Source of the DNA: Ephemerocybe angulata
Taxonomy: Eukaryota > Basidiomycota > Agaricomycetes > Agaricales > Psathyrellaceae
Assembly: GCA_013368325.1 (NCBI GenBank)
Contig: JAACJK010000219.1
Coordinates: forward strand, 310,001-374,000
Length of the DNA stretch: 64,000 nucleotides
Direction: 5' to 3'
Both the position numbers and the translations under genes were made by a program. The notes below the pieces were generated by a model. That model made no database searches, was not told the DNA's origin, and was given only the letters and a program-made list of their open reading frames with translations. Below, one piece after another: positions 45,178 to 55,773 of the stretch (the first letter of the stretch is position 1; every line of letters begins with the position of its first letter).

Positions 45178-46803
45178 CTACTGCTTCGCTTCCTTCCCCT
45201 TCTCCTTCCCACTTCCCGCCGCCTTAGAAACGCTTGCCTCCCAAAGCTTCAAAGCCCCCTCATACGCCTCCCACACCCGCCTTCCCACGTCCTCCCCGCC
45301 GTACTCCCCATCATCCTCCAGCTCAATCGGCCCGTCGACTGCTTCCTTCCCAGCATCCTGTGCCTTCTCCCTTTCTTTCACTCCCTTTTTCCTTCCCTCT
45401 TTCGAATCCCCCTTCTTCTCTTCTGCTTTCTCCACGTCCTTACCCTGTGTCGGCACCCGCAGCTGCACAACCGCGCACTCGCTATACAGCGCACCCGGCT
45501 TCAGCACCTCCTTAAACACGGGCTTCTTCAGCGTCTTCGGTTTCTCTTCAGGCACAGGGTCCTTCCCCTCCTTCTTCGCCTTCTCAGCAGCAGCCTCCGC
45601 TTCCGCAAGCGCCTCTGCCTCCGCAATACCAAGCGCAAGAGACTTGAACGGGGTCGGGAGGAATAGCGCATGCAGGATGGACTGAATGGAGGATGTCGGT
45701 GACTTTGTGAATATCCGCAGGAGCGGTTGGAGGAGGATGTATCTGCGCCAGGTAAGTTGATGAGTATGGGGATAAGGCACTACTCACAATATGATTCCCA
45801 AAGCAGACCTCCTCTCGACTCGCTCCCCGTCACTCGCTCCCCATACGGCCCCTATCAGCGGCGCCACCGTGTCCACCTTGCTCACACCCGGGCTAACGCT
45901 CACGGCCACGATATTGCTCTTCTGCACCTTCGAGCTCACGACCCGAACACCGCCCGAGGCGTCCGTTGCGTTCGTAGGCGGTGCTTGCGGCGAGGGAAGG
46001 GCGTCGAGGATGCGCTGGAGGTGTCGAGTCAGGATGATGCTGCGCAGCGAACGCGTGCCTTCGAGGAGGAACGTAGAACCTGAGCGAGGTTTAAACGAAG
46101 GATCCGTAAAGCCAGGTCCTGCCGCCGCCGCATAAAACGGATTCACGACGTTCACAATCCGGATGTCGCGCTCGACAGGCGCGACGAGCAGTGCGGGCAG
46201 CAGCATCGTCGTCATTAAGAAACTTCCCAGCGACAGTCGCTCCCTACTCTTCTCGTCCTCCGCACCCGAGCCCCAGAAGAAACCGATGTGCTTGTACTCG
46301 TGCGCAAAGACGATGGCGTCGAGCCGCTGGTCGGCAGGCGCAGAAGCTCCGGGTGGTAAAGCCTCCTTTTGACGTTCCTTCTCCTCTTTGCTCATGCCAT
46401 CCGCCCCTGCATCCCCCGTCAAGAAGCGCGTGCAGAACCCCCGCACGCTAGTTAGATCCTCCAAATTGCACTGCTCTGCCCAGATATTCTCGTTCCCCGT
46501 GGCGGCCCTCACAAGGCTTACCATGATCGTCACCCGTGGATCGTCCAGCTTCTTCTCCGTTAAACATACGACATGGGCACCCCGTTTAGCGAGTTCCTGT
46601 AGTAGTGTTATCCCTAGGCTGCTGGAGAATGCTCCTGTGAGTAAGACGGTTCGAGCATGAAGGTCCCGGTCGCGGGATGTCCGGCGGCCCTGTGTAAGGG
46701 CGTGTAGAACGACGACGGCGACGATTCCGATGACGATATGGGGTATATATGCGTGGGGGAAGTATGAGGAGTTGTAGATTCTATTGAGAATCGTTAGCAC
46801 CAT
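45178..46803 (-). CDS. DUF1776-type short-chain dehydrogenase-like protein
   Basis: Two exons, 46803 to about 45794 and about 45749-45178, joined in frame (SALGIIL / YILLQPLL). The N-terminal segment YIPHIVIGIVAVVVLHAL is a membrane anchor. A Rossmann-like nucleotide-binding start follows (TVLLTGAFSSSLGITLLQEL), then GAHVVCLTEKKLDDP and DAIVFAHEYKHIGFF. The Tyr-x3-Lys catalytic pair of active short-chain dehydrogenases is not in its usual place, as expected for the fungal DUF1776 group, whose reaction is not established. The C-terminal part is helical and Lys/Glu-rich. About 540 residues in total. Probably at an organelle membrane, by the anchor. Confidence 0.75.
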
Positions 46804-47456
46804 CGTGCCAGCAATGTGCTGGACTTAGAGGTAGAAGTCGATGAGGGTAGGGAGCAAGGAATGGCAGCCGTCAATTTCTAAACCATTTTGATGACGTGGC
46901 TTGGCATAAGCTCCAAAACCAAACAGACTCGGAAGCTACGGGCGCTTGTTTCGAGCCCTCAAGGGTCAAGGACGAGCGCTTAGTGCATTCTTGCAGTTCA
47001 TGAACCAGTACGGGAAACAGTACGACCTATCTATCGGAGAGAGGGGACTGGCGGGCCCATAGAGGGGGATGATCCCTTGAAAGGTGATCACACGTAGTCG
47101 GCCGGGAAGCGATCGCAAGATTAAACTTCAGTTCCGAATGAAAGGATCCATGATGATGGCCCCAGTGGGGCCAGGAGATATAACAATACACTGATGTACA
47201 TACAACAGAAAGCGATAACTATACTACAGGGTACAAGCACATGGGGCGTCGACCGTCACCGTGAAGGATACGGTCATCAGGTCGGAAGGTAGAAGAAGGG
47301 ACCCAGATTCCGCGGAAGAGCTGGATTCTGCGTAGGTGTAAAGTAAAAGGTTGGTGGGTGCAATGCAATTGAAAGGTGTGGGGGAACGAATAGGAGAAAT
47401 GCATAGTGGTGGTGTCGTAAGAATCGTGAAAAAATGACAGAAACGAAAAGGCGTTC
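46804..47456. other. intergenic region
   Basis: Likely promoter of the DUF1776 gene and 3' region of the CaaX gene. Nothing else seen. Confidence 0.45.
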
Positions 47457-48467
47457 TCACATGATGCTGCAACCACCAGCACCCTTGACCTTCCCGAGCT
47501 GCGTCTGCATGTCGGTCTCCTTCTGTATCCAGGCCTCCCTCTCGTCCTTCAGCTCCTTCGCCTCCTTCTGCGCAGCAGCTAGCTGCTCTTGAAGGGCAGC
47601 GGCCTCGGCGATCATCCGCTCAATCGTCGAGTCCTTCAACTCGATCGTCTTCTGAGCGTTGGCGAGGTCGGTCCCCAACTCCTCCTTCACCGTCTCCCGG
47701 ACGCGTTTCTCGTTCTCAGCGAGCTTAGCCTCCAGGTCAGAAGTCACAGACTCCTTGTAGACGGCGAGCTCGAGCTCCGATGCCTTCGTCCGCGTCAACT
47801 CCTCCTTCATCTCCTCGAGAGTAGCCGTCAACGACTTGACCTCCTCGTCTTTCTGCGCGAGCTCCTCCTGTGCCTTCGCACCCTCTGCAACCCAAGTACC
47901 CCTGTTCTTCTCCGCCTCCTCCGATAGGCGCTGCGTCTCCGACTTCGCAGCCTCCAAGTCGGCCTCCAGGGTCGTCTTCTCGGTGGTCAAAGTCTGGACC
48001 TGCTCCTCCAGTCGCTTCTTCTCCTGCGTCAAGGCCTCCACAGCGAGCTTGTTGGCTCCAGAGCCTCGTCGTGGCGAGGAGAAGAAGCTGCTGCCGAGGC
48101 TGGCAGTGCTTGCTGCGCCGTTGACAGCGGCATCGGACCCGGCCTCCGAAATCTCTGAGGGCTCCTGGGTGTGGCCGTTGAGGTCGACGGATGGCATCGA
48201 GGACTTCGATGCGCGAGGCGCCAGAAGGGAGAACATCCTCTTCTTCGGTGGCCTTTTGTCAGTCTTGCTGCTGACGGACGCGTTATCGTCAGCGATAGGC
48301 TCCTCGGTGTGGCCGTTACCGTTCCCATTGACGATAGGGGCTGAGTTGGGAGGGGAGCCTGCAGAGCCTACAGATGGAGTGAGCGAGGCGGCAGAGCTCT
48401 TCCGTCGCAGACCGAAGTTGAGAGTGCCGCGGCGAGTGGGGGTGGGCTTGGGGGATGGAGTCGACAT
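47457..48467 (-). CDS. coiled-coil protein with C-terminal CaaX box
   Basis: One exon, 336 residues. The start at 48467 (MSTPSPKPTPTRRGTLNFGL) is the first ATG outside the 5' UTR-like extension. Residues 1-150 are Ser/Pro-rich and basic, with SPRRGSGANK just before the helix. Residues of about 155-325 are an unbroken coiled coil (LTQEKKRLEEQVQTLTTEKT; ELKDSTIERMIAEAAALQEQ). The protein ends GKVKGAGGCSIM. Cys-Ser-Ile-Met fits the CaaX rule for farnesylation (Met at the last position), so it should be tethered to a membrane. No family name recognised. The partial gene at 63175 has a similar Ser-rich start but cannot be compared further. Confidence 0.8.
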   Translation of the reverse strand: MSTPSPKPTPTRRGTLNFGLRRKSSAASLTPSVGSAGSPPNSAPIVNGNGNGHTEEPIADDNASVSSKTDKRPPKKRMFSLLAPRASKSSMPSVDLNGHTQEPSEISEAGSDAAVNGAASTASLGSSFFSSPRRGSGANKLAVEALTQEKKRLEEQVQTLTTEKTTLEADLEAAKSETQRLSEEAEKNRGTWVAEGAKAQEELAQKDEEVKSLTATLEEMKEELTRTKASELELAVYKESVTSDLEAKLAENEKRVRETVKEELGTDLANAQKTIELKDSTIERMIAEAAALQEQLAAAQKEAKELKDEREAWIQKETDMQTQLGKVKGAGGCSIM

Positions 48468-49469
48468 GGTGGTGATAGCTGTGGCAGTGGTGGACTGAAA
48501 GGGAGAAGAAACGTGTCGTTCGTGAGAGGAGAGATAATAAAGCACGAGATGGTCGATTTAATATCGATAACTGGTCGCCAGCGAGCAGGAGATGAATAGA
48601 GCGTCGACCTGGTGGTGGTTGACCAGTGGTGGGTTTGACTTTTAATCTCATCTCCCGGCGACTTATGTACAAGGGCAAACCCGCACCAGCCTTCTGCCTC
48701 GTGTCGTCGGTGCAAGTGTCCGTGTTTGATAACATCGTGTCCTGGAAGCCTTGATCAATCTAGCCGAGGCTTATCGGGCAGCTATGACAGTAGGTAACAT
48801 GAGTCCAACGCGTGTTATGGAAGGAATTGTGTCATCCTGGGCACCTTCAGAGCGTGCTCTCGGGATCTGAGAAGCGACAATATGGAGAAGTCGGGTTCCT
48901 ATTCGTCGAATGATTTGCCATGAGCCATTAGCATTCAATCAAAGTGGCAAGTGACTCACAGTGACCTTCCTCTCAGGTCCACATTCAGGCATACTCAGAG
49001 CCAAGGGCAAGTAGGCACCGGTAGGCAACCTATTACAAGTCAACCTATTACAAGTAACTCTGGGCGCCAACATGGGGACCGATCTTGGTCAAAATCCTCC
49101 GTGATAAGTACTATCTACTATCGGCAAGCTAACAGGCATCCTGATTCAAGCAGTTCCCGTTCGTCAGATTGTGAAACCGACGAAATTTCAGGTGTTTCTG
49201 TCAAAGAAACGTGTTCCGAGTCAGAGGCCCAAGAAAGAAATCGACATGGAGGTTTGGAACACGAGGCAACGACACACTTCGGTACTCGGAATAACACTGC
49301 CTCGACCAATCAGCTTGAAGCTTCCTAAAGTAACGTCAAGAGACGTTTTCGTTGATCAGTGACGTCCAATTTTTGGTAGCGAGGATGCTTGCTAGGCTGC
49401 CTGGGCAGCTTTGATAACGGTCGTAACACGAAAAACAACATGAACTTAGCAAGCAATGTTGTGGGGGCT
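48468..49469. other. intergenic region
   Basis: Promoter side of the CaaX gene. A 125-codon frame at 48951-49328 has no supporting features. Confidence 0.4.
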
Positions 49470-49666
49470 GAGACCAAGGGGAGAACGCGGTTCAAACGAT
49501 TGTCTACCGTGAACCCACGGCTGACACATACGTTTGCACGTCTAGGACGTTCTGCGAAGTGAGCGGGCGGAGACCAAGGGGAGAACGCGGAAACGATCGT
49601 CTAGCGTGGGCAACCATGGCTGACACATAAGTTCACACGCCTATGAGTCTGCGAAGTGAGCGGGCG
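49470..49666 (+). repeat. tandem duplication, two ~100-bp units
   Basis: Units 49470-49569 and 49570-49666 both start gagaccaaggggagaacgcg and both end gcgaagtgagcgggcg, with a few differences between. They lie about 350 bp upstream of the LPMO start codon. Confidence 0.85.
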
Positions 49667-50024
49667 CTGGAATCGTGATCGGTGCCTGTCAATGACGATT
49701 TCGGCGCTTGTCGGTGGGTCTTCCCTTTTTCTCATCGACAACCACAGTGGTGACGGAGAAGTCGTTGCGTTGACTTTCCAGAAGGCAATCTCGCGGTAAG
49801 CCGCCCACTGGACCGCGACCCAAACTTGGTCGACCACTGTTCGAACGGGACCCAATGCACCGTTGACAAACTGACCGGCCAGCCTCACTATCTACGCGTG
49901 CCCAACATCAGCCTGCTGGGCCCCGAAATTACGCGCACGCCAATAAATTGCGGAGCAGGACGAGACGGTAATCATCTTCTCTTTCCCCTCCATGACCCCT
50001 CCCTACTCTGGGCATCGCAATCGC

Positions 50025-51749
50025 ATGGCCGTTTTATCGCTTGCAATCTTGCTCCTTGCCCCGAGCGTCCTTGGACATGTCGCGGTATGGCACAAAGGTG
50101 AGCGCACACAATTCCGCAGGCATGAATTATGGTGCTGACCGTATTCTAGGGATGTACTGCCTCAACGGCACCATTCCAGGAGTTGACGTCCTTGACAACA
50201 ACGCACCAGTCAGCCCGCTGTTCAATGTAAGCTCGCGAACAAAACAGCTAGTTCGTTCCCTCATTTAGAATTTCATGCTCAGTTAAGCCGTGAAGATTGG
50301 TGGATGCACCACGTAAACAAGGTAACTGTTTTAATAGTCGCCCTTCTCGTGTAAAGCGCTCACCGCTCTTTACAGTGCGACGAGTTCCCCCCGGATGACG
50401 GCGATTTCCTAGAGCTGTGAGTGCGTCGTCGTCGATTGATAAGAAACTGCTGACAATGATCATATCTAGGCCTGCTGGTGGATCCTTCGTTACAGAACTC
50501 GCGGTAAACCGCGCGTTTACCAGCCTCTCGTACAACGGTAGCAGGATAGGCACCTTCATAGACGGGCAAGAGCACCCTGGGTTGGGCGAAACAAGTGAGG
50601 GAAAGAGCGCAGAGGGGTGTATCACAGAGATCAACAGTGCGTATCTAACCTGGTTCCTGGGACCTGACTGTGTTGATCAATTCTCACCCTCACAATGATA
50701 GTCCACACGATGAACGAAAGCATGGCTGCCGGCACGGCGTTTGCCATATCTTACAATTCGGATATCAAGGCGGTTACACCAGAAAACCTGGTCGTATTCA
50801 CCGTTCTTTACCAGTGCGTCCCTCCACAAACCGTGCACCGGCAGCTCTCAATCTAAACCTCGCACAGCACTCCATGGCACCGAGTTGCCGAATACAAGGT
50901 TCCGGACCTACCTGCGTGCCCTCCCGGCGGGTGCCATTGTGCAGTACGTCCCCATGTCTCGCGGTTGGGCTACTGAACTGATACAAATCCTCTAGTGGGG
51001 ATGGGTACGACTCTTAACTCACACTCAACGATCTTTTCTAACCATGACTTGCGCGCCCTTCCTAGGTGGCGAATGGGTAGGTGCCTCAACTTGCTCGCCC
51101 CACAACCCTAACTGAACGTCTTCATTCCAGCTGCGGAATGCCGAACATGTACATGCAACCGCTGCGCTGCAAAGTCGTAGGCCAGACAGGATCCAAGGAG
51201 GTCGCCCCTGGAAAGCCCCCAGTCTGGTGCGAAGATGACCCCAGTCGATGCGTTAGCGGTCCCAAGCAGGTACGTCTTTTAATCGGTCTCGGGATGCCTC
51301 TCCTGACGATTTTCCTCAAGATGGTGTTTTGGCATCAGTTAGAGGGCAATAACGTCGATGTATCGGGCTTCGATCTCTCAGGTCGTGCTCGATCGCCAGC
51401 TTATAATAACAAAATGGGATTCTCAGAAGGTTCGCGTCGGTTTACACATTCTCAATCACACCGCTGATCTGGCTCTTATCGGGCTAAATTAGGCGCCCAG
51501 ACAGATATTTTCCTCGACAACGACTCGGCAACTCCTACATTCATTACTCCTGGGCCGTCGAGTACACCCCCAGGCTTCTCCGAGCCCGCCTTTACGAGTG
51601 GATCTGGGTCGAATGGGTCGGAGCCCACCTTTACGAGTGGACCCGGGGCGAATGGGGTTAGAGACATTTCAGGTTTTCTTTCCCTTGTGACGACAGTGCT
51701 TTCCTGCGCAACACTGCAACTATCGTGCATCTATCTTTATCTTATCTAA
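50025..51749 (+). CDS. AA14-type lytic polysaccharide monooxygenase, secreted
   Basis: Copper enzyme of family AA14, whose characterised members oxidatively cleave xylan on cellulose. The start at 50025 gives a 17-residue signal peptide ([17 protein letters not shown]) ending exactly before [15 protein letters not shown], so the mature protein begins with the histidine-brace His. Further family blocks: [43 protein letters not shown] (probable second brace His), [54 protein letters not shown]. Twelve exons: 50025-50097, 50150-50226, 50283-50321, 50376-50416, 50470 on, 50702-50813, 50868-50943, 50996-51004 (9 nt), 51066-51076 (11 nt), 51131-51269, 51321-51429, 51493-51749. The Ser/Thr/Pro tail ends in a hydrophobic segment, suggesting a GPI anchor. 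Confidence 0.85.
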
Positions 51750-52211
51750 CTCGTTTGCTGTTGTAGAACGGACTATCCGACTATCTAGGGAATTTCGACC
51801 ATCTTACATAGATATGTATACACTTGAGGCAGGATTAGATTTTTTCTATGTTTATAGAGGACGAGAATCTATTGATGTGTGTAGACAATTTTCGTTCGCA
51901 CCCAATCGAAAGGCGGACGGAGGAGAAGGTGGAGGACCCCGGACTCATCAGCTGGGTTTCGACGTTGCGTACGATTATGAATAGACTGCTAGTGGAACCA
52001 ACCGGAACTTCGCAAGGGTCACGCTCCCAAATGGGAGGTGCGCCGGGGCACCTGGGACTTTGAAATGAGAAGAATGCTGCAGCCCGCTCGGCGCTGCGCA
52101 GTGCGAGACGCGTCCCGTAGACTCCCAGTCGCCTTGAGGTTACTGTACATACTCCAATGTGGAGTCTAAAGTCTAGACAGTGAGAGTTTGTAGGAACGAG
52201 GTGCAAAAGTA
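51750..52211. other. intergenic region
   Basis: 3' side of the LPMO gene and of the minus-strand tRNA. Nothing else seen. Confidence 0.45.
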
Positions 52212-52285
52212 TGGACGCATTGGGAATTGAACCCAACACCTCTCGCATGCTAAGCGAGCGTGATAACCAACTACACCATGCGCCC
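52212..52285 (-). tRNA. tRNA-Ala (anticodon AGC), intronless
   Basis: 74 nt including the discriminator A. Acceptor arm GGGCGCA / TGCGTCC pairs fully with one G-U; anticodon stem CTCGC / GCGAG with loop TTAGCAT; T loop GGTTCAATTCC. A TTTT pol III stop follows six bases downstream. Confidence 0.95.
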
Positions 52286-52573
52286 CATGCTACTGTGATG
52301 GCCGGCGCACCCGTCGGCCGGCGGCTACTTTAAGCGCCCGTTTCAGCGCATTGGCCCCGCTGATGAATTGATCTAAGCCGCTTGTACTCCCTAAGCCTTC
52401 ATTCTACTGCCCAGGTTGCAAATGGCCGGAATAACTCGGAGTATTTCTGGCCTACAGCTTGAGTCAGGACACCCATATTATCGTCCCCAGAAGGGATATC
52501 AACATGCATTTGTCAGATACATCTAACATACGACTAATACCAACAAACTACTGATCATGAGTTATATGAACCT

Positions 52574-54226
52574 TTAGTCGAGCTCGTCAAGCTCGGAGGA
52601 GAGCTCACGCTTGCCTTGCCACTTGAGAGGAGCGGGCCTGGTGCGGGGGGCAGGGGCCGGACGATTGTTGAACGCAATGGGCCTGGTGATGGAATTTGGG
52701 CGCCTCGAGGAGTCGTAGCCAGCGCCCATCTTCGCAACAGCGGGTGCGATCGTCGTGAAAGCGTCCTTTGCAAACCCTTTGGCCCCGCTGCTCCGCTCAA
52801 GGAGCTCATCCTCATCGGATAGCTCGCGCTTGCCTTGCCACTTGAGAGGAGCGGGTCTGGTGCGGGGGGCGGCTGGGGCTGGGCGGTTGTTGAAGCCTAG
52901 GGGCCTCGTAATGGAGTTTGGCCGCCTCGAGGAATCATAGCTGGCCCCCATCTTTACGACGGCAGGTGCAATAGTGGTGAACGCATCCTTCGCGAACCCC
53001 TTGGCACCGCCGCTCCGCTCAAAGAGCTCATCCTCGTCGGAGAGCTCACGCTTTCCCTGCCACTTGACGGGAGCGGGCCTGGGGCGGAGGGCAGGGGCCG
53101 GACGATTGTTGAACGCAATAGGCCTAGTGATGGAATTTGGGCGCCTCGAGGAGTCGTAGCCAGCGCCCATTTTCGCAACAGCGGGTGCGATCGTCGTGAA
53201 GGCGTCCTTTGCAAAACCCTTAGCCCCGCTGCTCCGCTCAAGGAGCGTATCCTCATCGGATAGCTCGCGCTTGCCTTGCCACTTGAGAGGAGCGGGCCTG
53301 GTGCGGGGGGCAGGGGCTGGGCGGTTGTTGAAGCCTAGGGGCCTCGTAATGGAGTTTGGCCGCCTCGAGGAATCATAGCTGGCCCCCATCTTTACGACGG
53401 CAGGTGCAATAGTGGTGAACGCATCCTTCGCGAACCCCTTGGCACCGCCGCTCCGCTCAAAGAGCTCATCCTCGTAGGAGAGCTCACGCTTTCCCTGCCA
53501 CTTGACGGGAGCGGGCCTGGGGCGGGGGGCAGGGGCCGGACGATTGTTGAACGCAATGGGCCTGGTGATGGAATTTGGGCGCCTCGAGGAGTCGTAGCCA
53601 GCGCCCATTTTCGCAACAGCGGGTGCGATCGTCGTGAAGGCGTCCTTTGCAAACCCTTTGGCGCCGCTGCTCCGCCCAAGGAGCTCATCCTCATCGGATA
53701 GCTCGCGCTTCCCCTGCCACCTGACGGGAGCGGGCCTGGGGCGGGGGGCAGGGGCCGGACGGTTGTTAAACGCAATGGGCCTGGTGATGGAATTTGGGCG
53801 CCTCGAGGAGTCGTAGCCAGCGCCCATTTTCGCAACAGCGGGTGCGATCGTGGTGAAGGCATCCTTCGCGAACCCCTTGGCGCTCCCACTGCGCTCGAAG
53901 AGCTCATCGAGTTCCTCCTAAGAAAAAAATAATTCAGTCAAAGAAATGGATGAGACTGGTAATGCGGCAGCAACATACCGAGAATTCACGTTCGTCAATC
54001 TCTTCGTCGTCGTAGTAACGTTCAAGAAGATCGTCTACCGCAACGTCCTGTTGGAATTTGATGCAACGGTGAGCTATGATTCTCCAGCAATTGGCTGAGG
54101 CTGAACGATACTCACGACGAGTTCTCGGACTTCAACTTCGGCATCGTATGTGGTTGGGAGAGGGGCCGCAGAGACAGACACGGCGGTGAGGAAAGAGGCG
54201 ACAGCGAGGGTGCTAGTGAACTTCAT
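52574..54226 (-). CDS. secreted tandem-repeat protein with Kex2-type (KR) sites
   Basis: Three exons: 54226 to about 54117, a middle exon near 54047-53980 and 53917-52574; stop at 52574. Signal peptide MKFTSTLAVASFLTAVSVSA is followed by an acidic pro-region (LPTTYDAEVEVRELV, ERYYDDEEIDEREFS). The body holds six units, most of 73 residues, each reading in order: an acidic start ELSDEDELLER, a helix AKGFAKDAFTTIAPAV, KMGA(G/S)YDSSRRPNSITRP, (IA/LG)FNNRPAPAPR and WQGKR. The KR ending each unit is the classic site for Kex2-like proteases in the secretory pathway, so five equal peptides of about 70 residues plus ends could be released. No Cys anywhere in the units. Kex2-processed repeat proteins of fungi include repellents, pheromones and RiPP precursors; which type this is cannot be told. 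Confidence 0.8.
52605..53905 (-). repeat. 219-bp coding tandem repeats, six units
   Basis: Period of 219 bp (73 codons), seen from the regular spacing of the GKR-coding block at about 52607, 52826, 53045, 53264, 53483 and 53702. Two variants alternate in the middle of the array, marked by KMGAG/IAF/PV and KMGAS/LGF/PL. Confidence 0.9.
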
Positions 54227-55421
54227 TCTTGGATAGTTTGTTTTTGGTTGTGTGATGATTGAAAATGCGAGGGTGAGAGGGCTTTTTGTCGACCGGCGAA
54301 CTTAAGCTTGAGAGTAGGTGAAGACGTATCAAACGCTATGGAGTCTTGGTACCGGATATCGACCTTTTATACATTTCACTCCAACACTCAGAGGTAGAGG
54401 TGTCCGAATCGGATAAATTGGACACCCACACTTAGGATGTTGCTGCGTGTAGAAGCAGTTCTCGGAACCGCGGATGGCAAGAAGTACTACTATCTGACAG
54501 AACTGCCTTGCTCGTAGTCCGTCTTTTACAGAAGGTGATGATGTTTCGTGTGGCTTGGACAGCTTCGTATGTACGAACGGTAATTTCGCCTCCCCGGGCC
54601 CTAGATCTATTGGCAATGTGAGATGCGCTTCCCTGATTTTCTCGAGATCCTCGTCGTGATTTATCCATTTTAACCGATGTGATAGTGATATCGCGGTTCA
54701 CTTCCGGGGTATTAAGCCCGGTACTCTCCCGCGACCGTCAGTAAGCGAACCCGTGTTGGAAGATGAAAAAGTAAGTATCTTGTGAGTGGCTGCCGGCACA
54801 ACTCTGATATATCTCACTGTCATACCCTTGGACATCATGAATCAATATGCTTGGCCAGACATATGCTTGGATAGGCCAGTCCGAGTCGCGTCCCGAGACA
54901 GGGAATTTGATCTTTGCACCACAAGCACCACCACTTTATGCGCGCCACATAGGCCGGTGCAGTGGAAAGGGCGAGGGTATCGTAACTCTGGTAATTTATT
55001 AATGAGGCCATCTTTAGAAGCAGATTCAGCTACGGGCGCTTGAGGCCGCCCCACATGCAGAGGAATCCCTTCACTCAGGCTCGCAACAGAACAGATCACA
55101 ACGAGCCGAAGATTCCTCAATGCCCAAGTATGGAGGCTTTGTGTGGACTGAAGCCGAGGAAGGCCTCAGGCCTCAGGAGCCAGCCCCACCTGAATCAGGA
55201 CTGAATGTATTCGCGAACTTCGAAGGGAGTCGACCGTAGTTGGAACTTTGAACTTGTTTGAACTTGTTCTACCGAATATCCACTGGCTAGGTCCTGGCAC
55301 GTTCTGCCCAATGCCACCGGTGAGTCGCAATTGATTAACCGAGTCAGTGACCTTCCCGACTTCTGAAATAATAAGAAGTTGAATGAGCAAAAAATTGAGA
55401 AATCGGTGGAGCAAAAGGCTA
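54227..55421. other. intergenic region
   Basis: Promoter of the repeat-protein gene on the left. No gene recognised in the rest. Confidence 0.45.
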
Positions 55422-55495
55422 TGGACACATTGGGAATTGAACCCAACACCTCTCGCATGCTAAGCGAGCGTGATAACCAACTACACCATGTGCCC
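55422..55495 (-). tRNA. tRNA-Ala (anticodon AGC), intronless
   Basis: 74 nt, same as the tRNA at 52212 except for compensatory acceptor changes (GGGCACA / TGTGTCC). Anticodon loop TTAGCAT. A TTTT stop lies about ten bases downstream. Confidence 0.95.
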
Positions 55496-55579
55496 AGATG
55501 ATAGGCGCCCGTCGGGCTCCGACTCCGGGTACGGGCGGGTGGGGCGAGATAGCCGGGGTCCCGCTCACACGAGCCAAAA

Positions 55580-55663
55580 TGGACACATTGGGAATTGAAC
55601 CCAACACCTCTCGCAGGCTAGCAAATGCTAAGCGAGCGTGATAACCAACTACACCATGTGCCC
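55580..55663 (-). tRNA. tRNA-Ala (anticodon AGC) with a 10-nt intron
   Basis: 84 nt: identical to the tRNA at 55422 except for ten extra bases (55616-55625 on the plus strand) one base after the anticodon, the standard place of nuclear tRNA introns. Removal restores the CTCGC / GCGAG stem and TTAGCAT loop. TTTT follows directly. Confidence 0.9.
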
Positions 55664-55773
55664 TGTGTTTCGCTCAGCCCATCGTGTCCAGCAGCCAGGA
55701 TGCTTAGATGAAGCACGATTATGTCGTTGAGCAGCATGTACATCTGGTTTGTCAGTAGTATAGCAGTACTCCA

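Noticed and set aside
48951..49328. 125-codon plus-strand ORF
   Set aside because: Low-complexity sequence, no splice-supported extension, no recognisable motif; likely chance.
51835..52248. Minus-strand ORF of 137 codons overlapping the tRNA region
   Set aside because: It starts inside the tRNA-Ala at 52212-52285; the shared MREVLGSIPN-type start of similar frames at 55195-55607 is only translated tRNA sequence.
52555..53907. Overlapping minus-strand ORFs rich in RSHPLLRKWALATTPRGAQ
   Set aside because: Alternative frame of the KR-repeat gene; repeats appear in all frames because the DNA itself is repeated.
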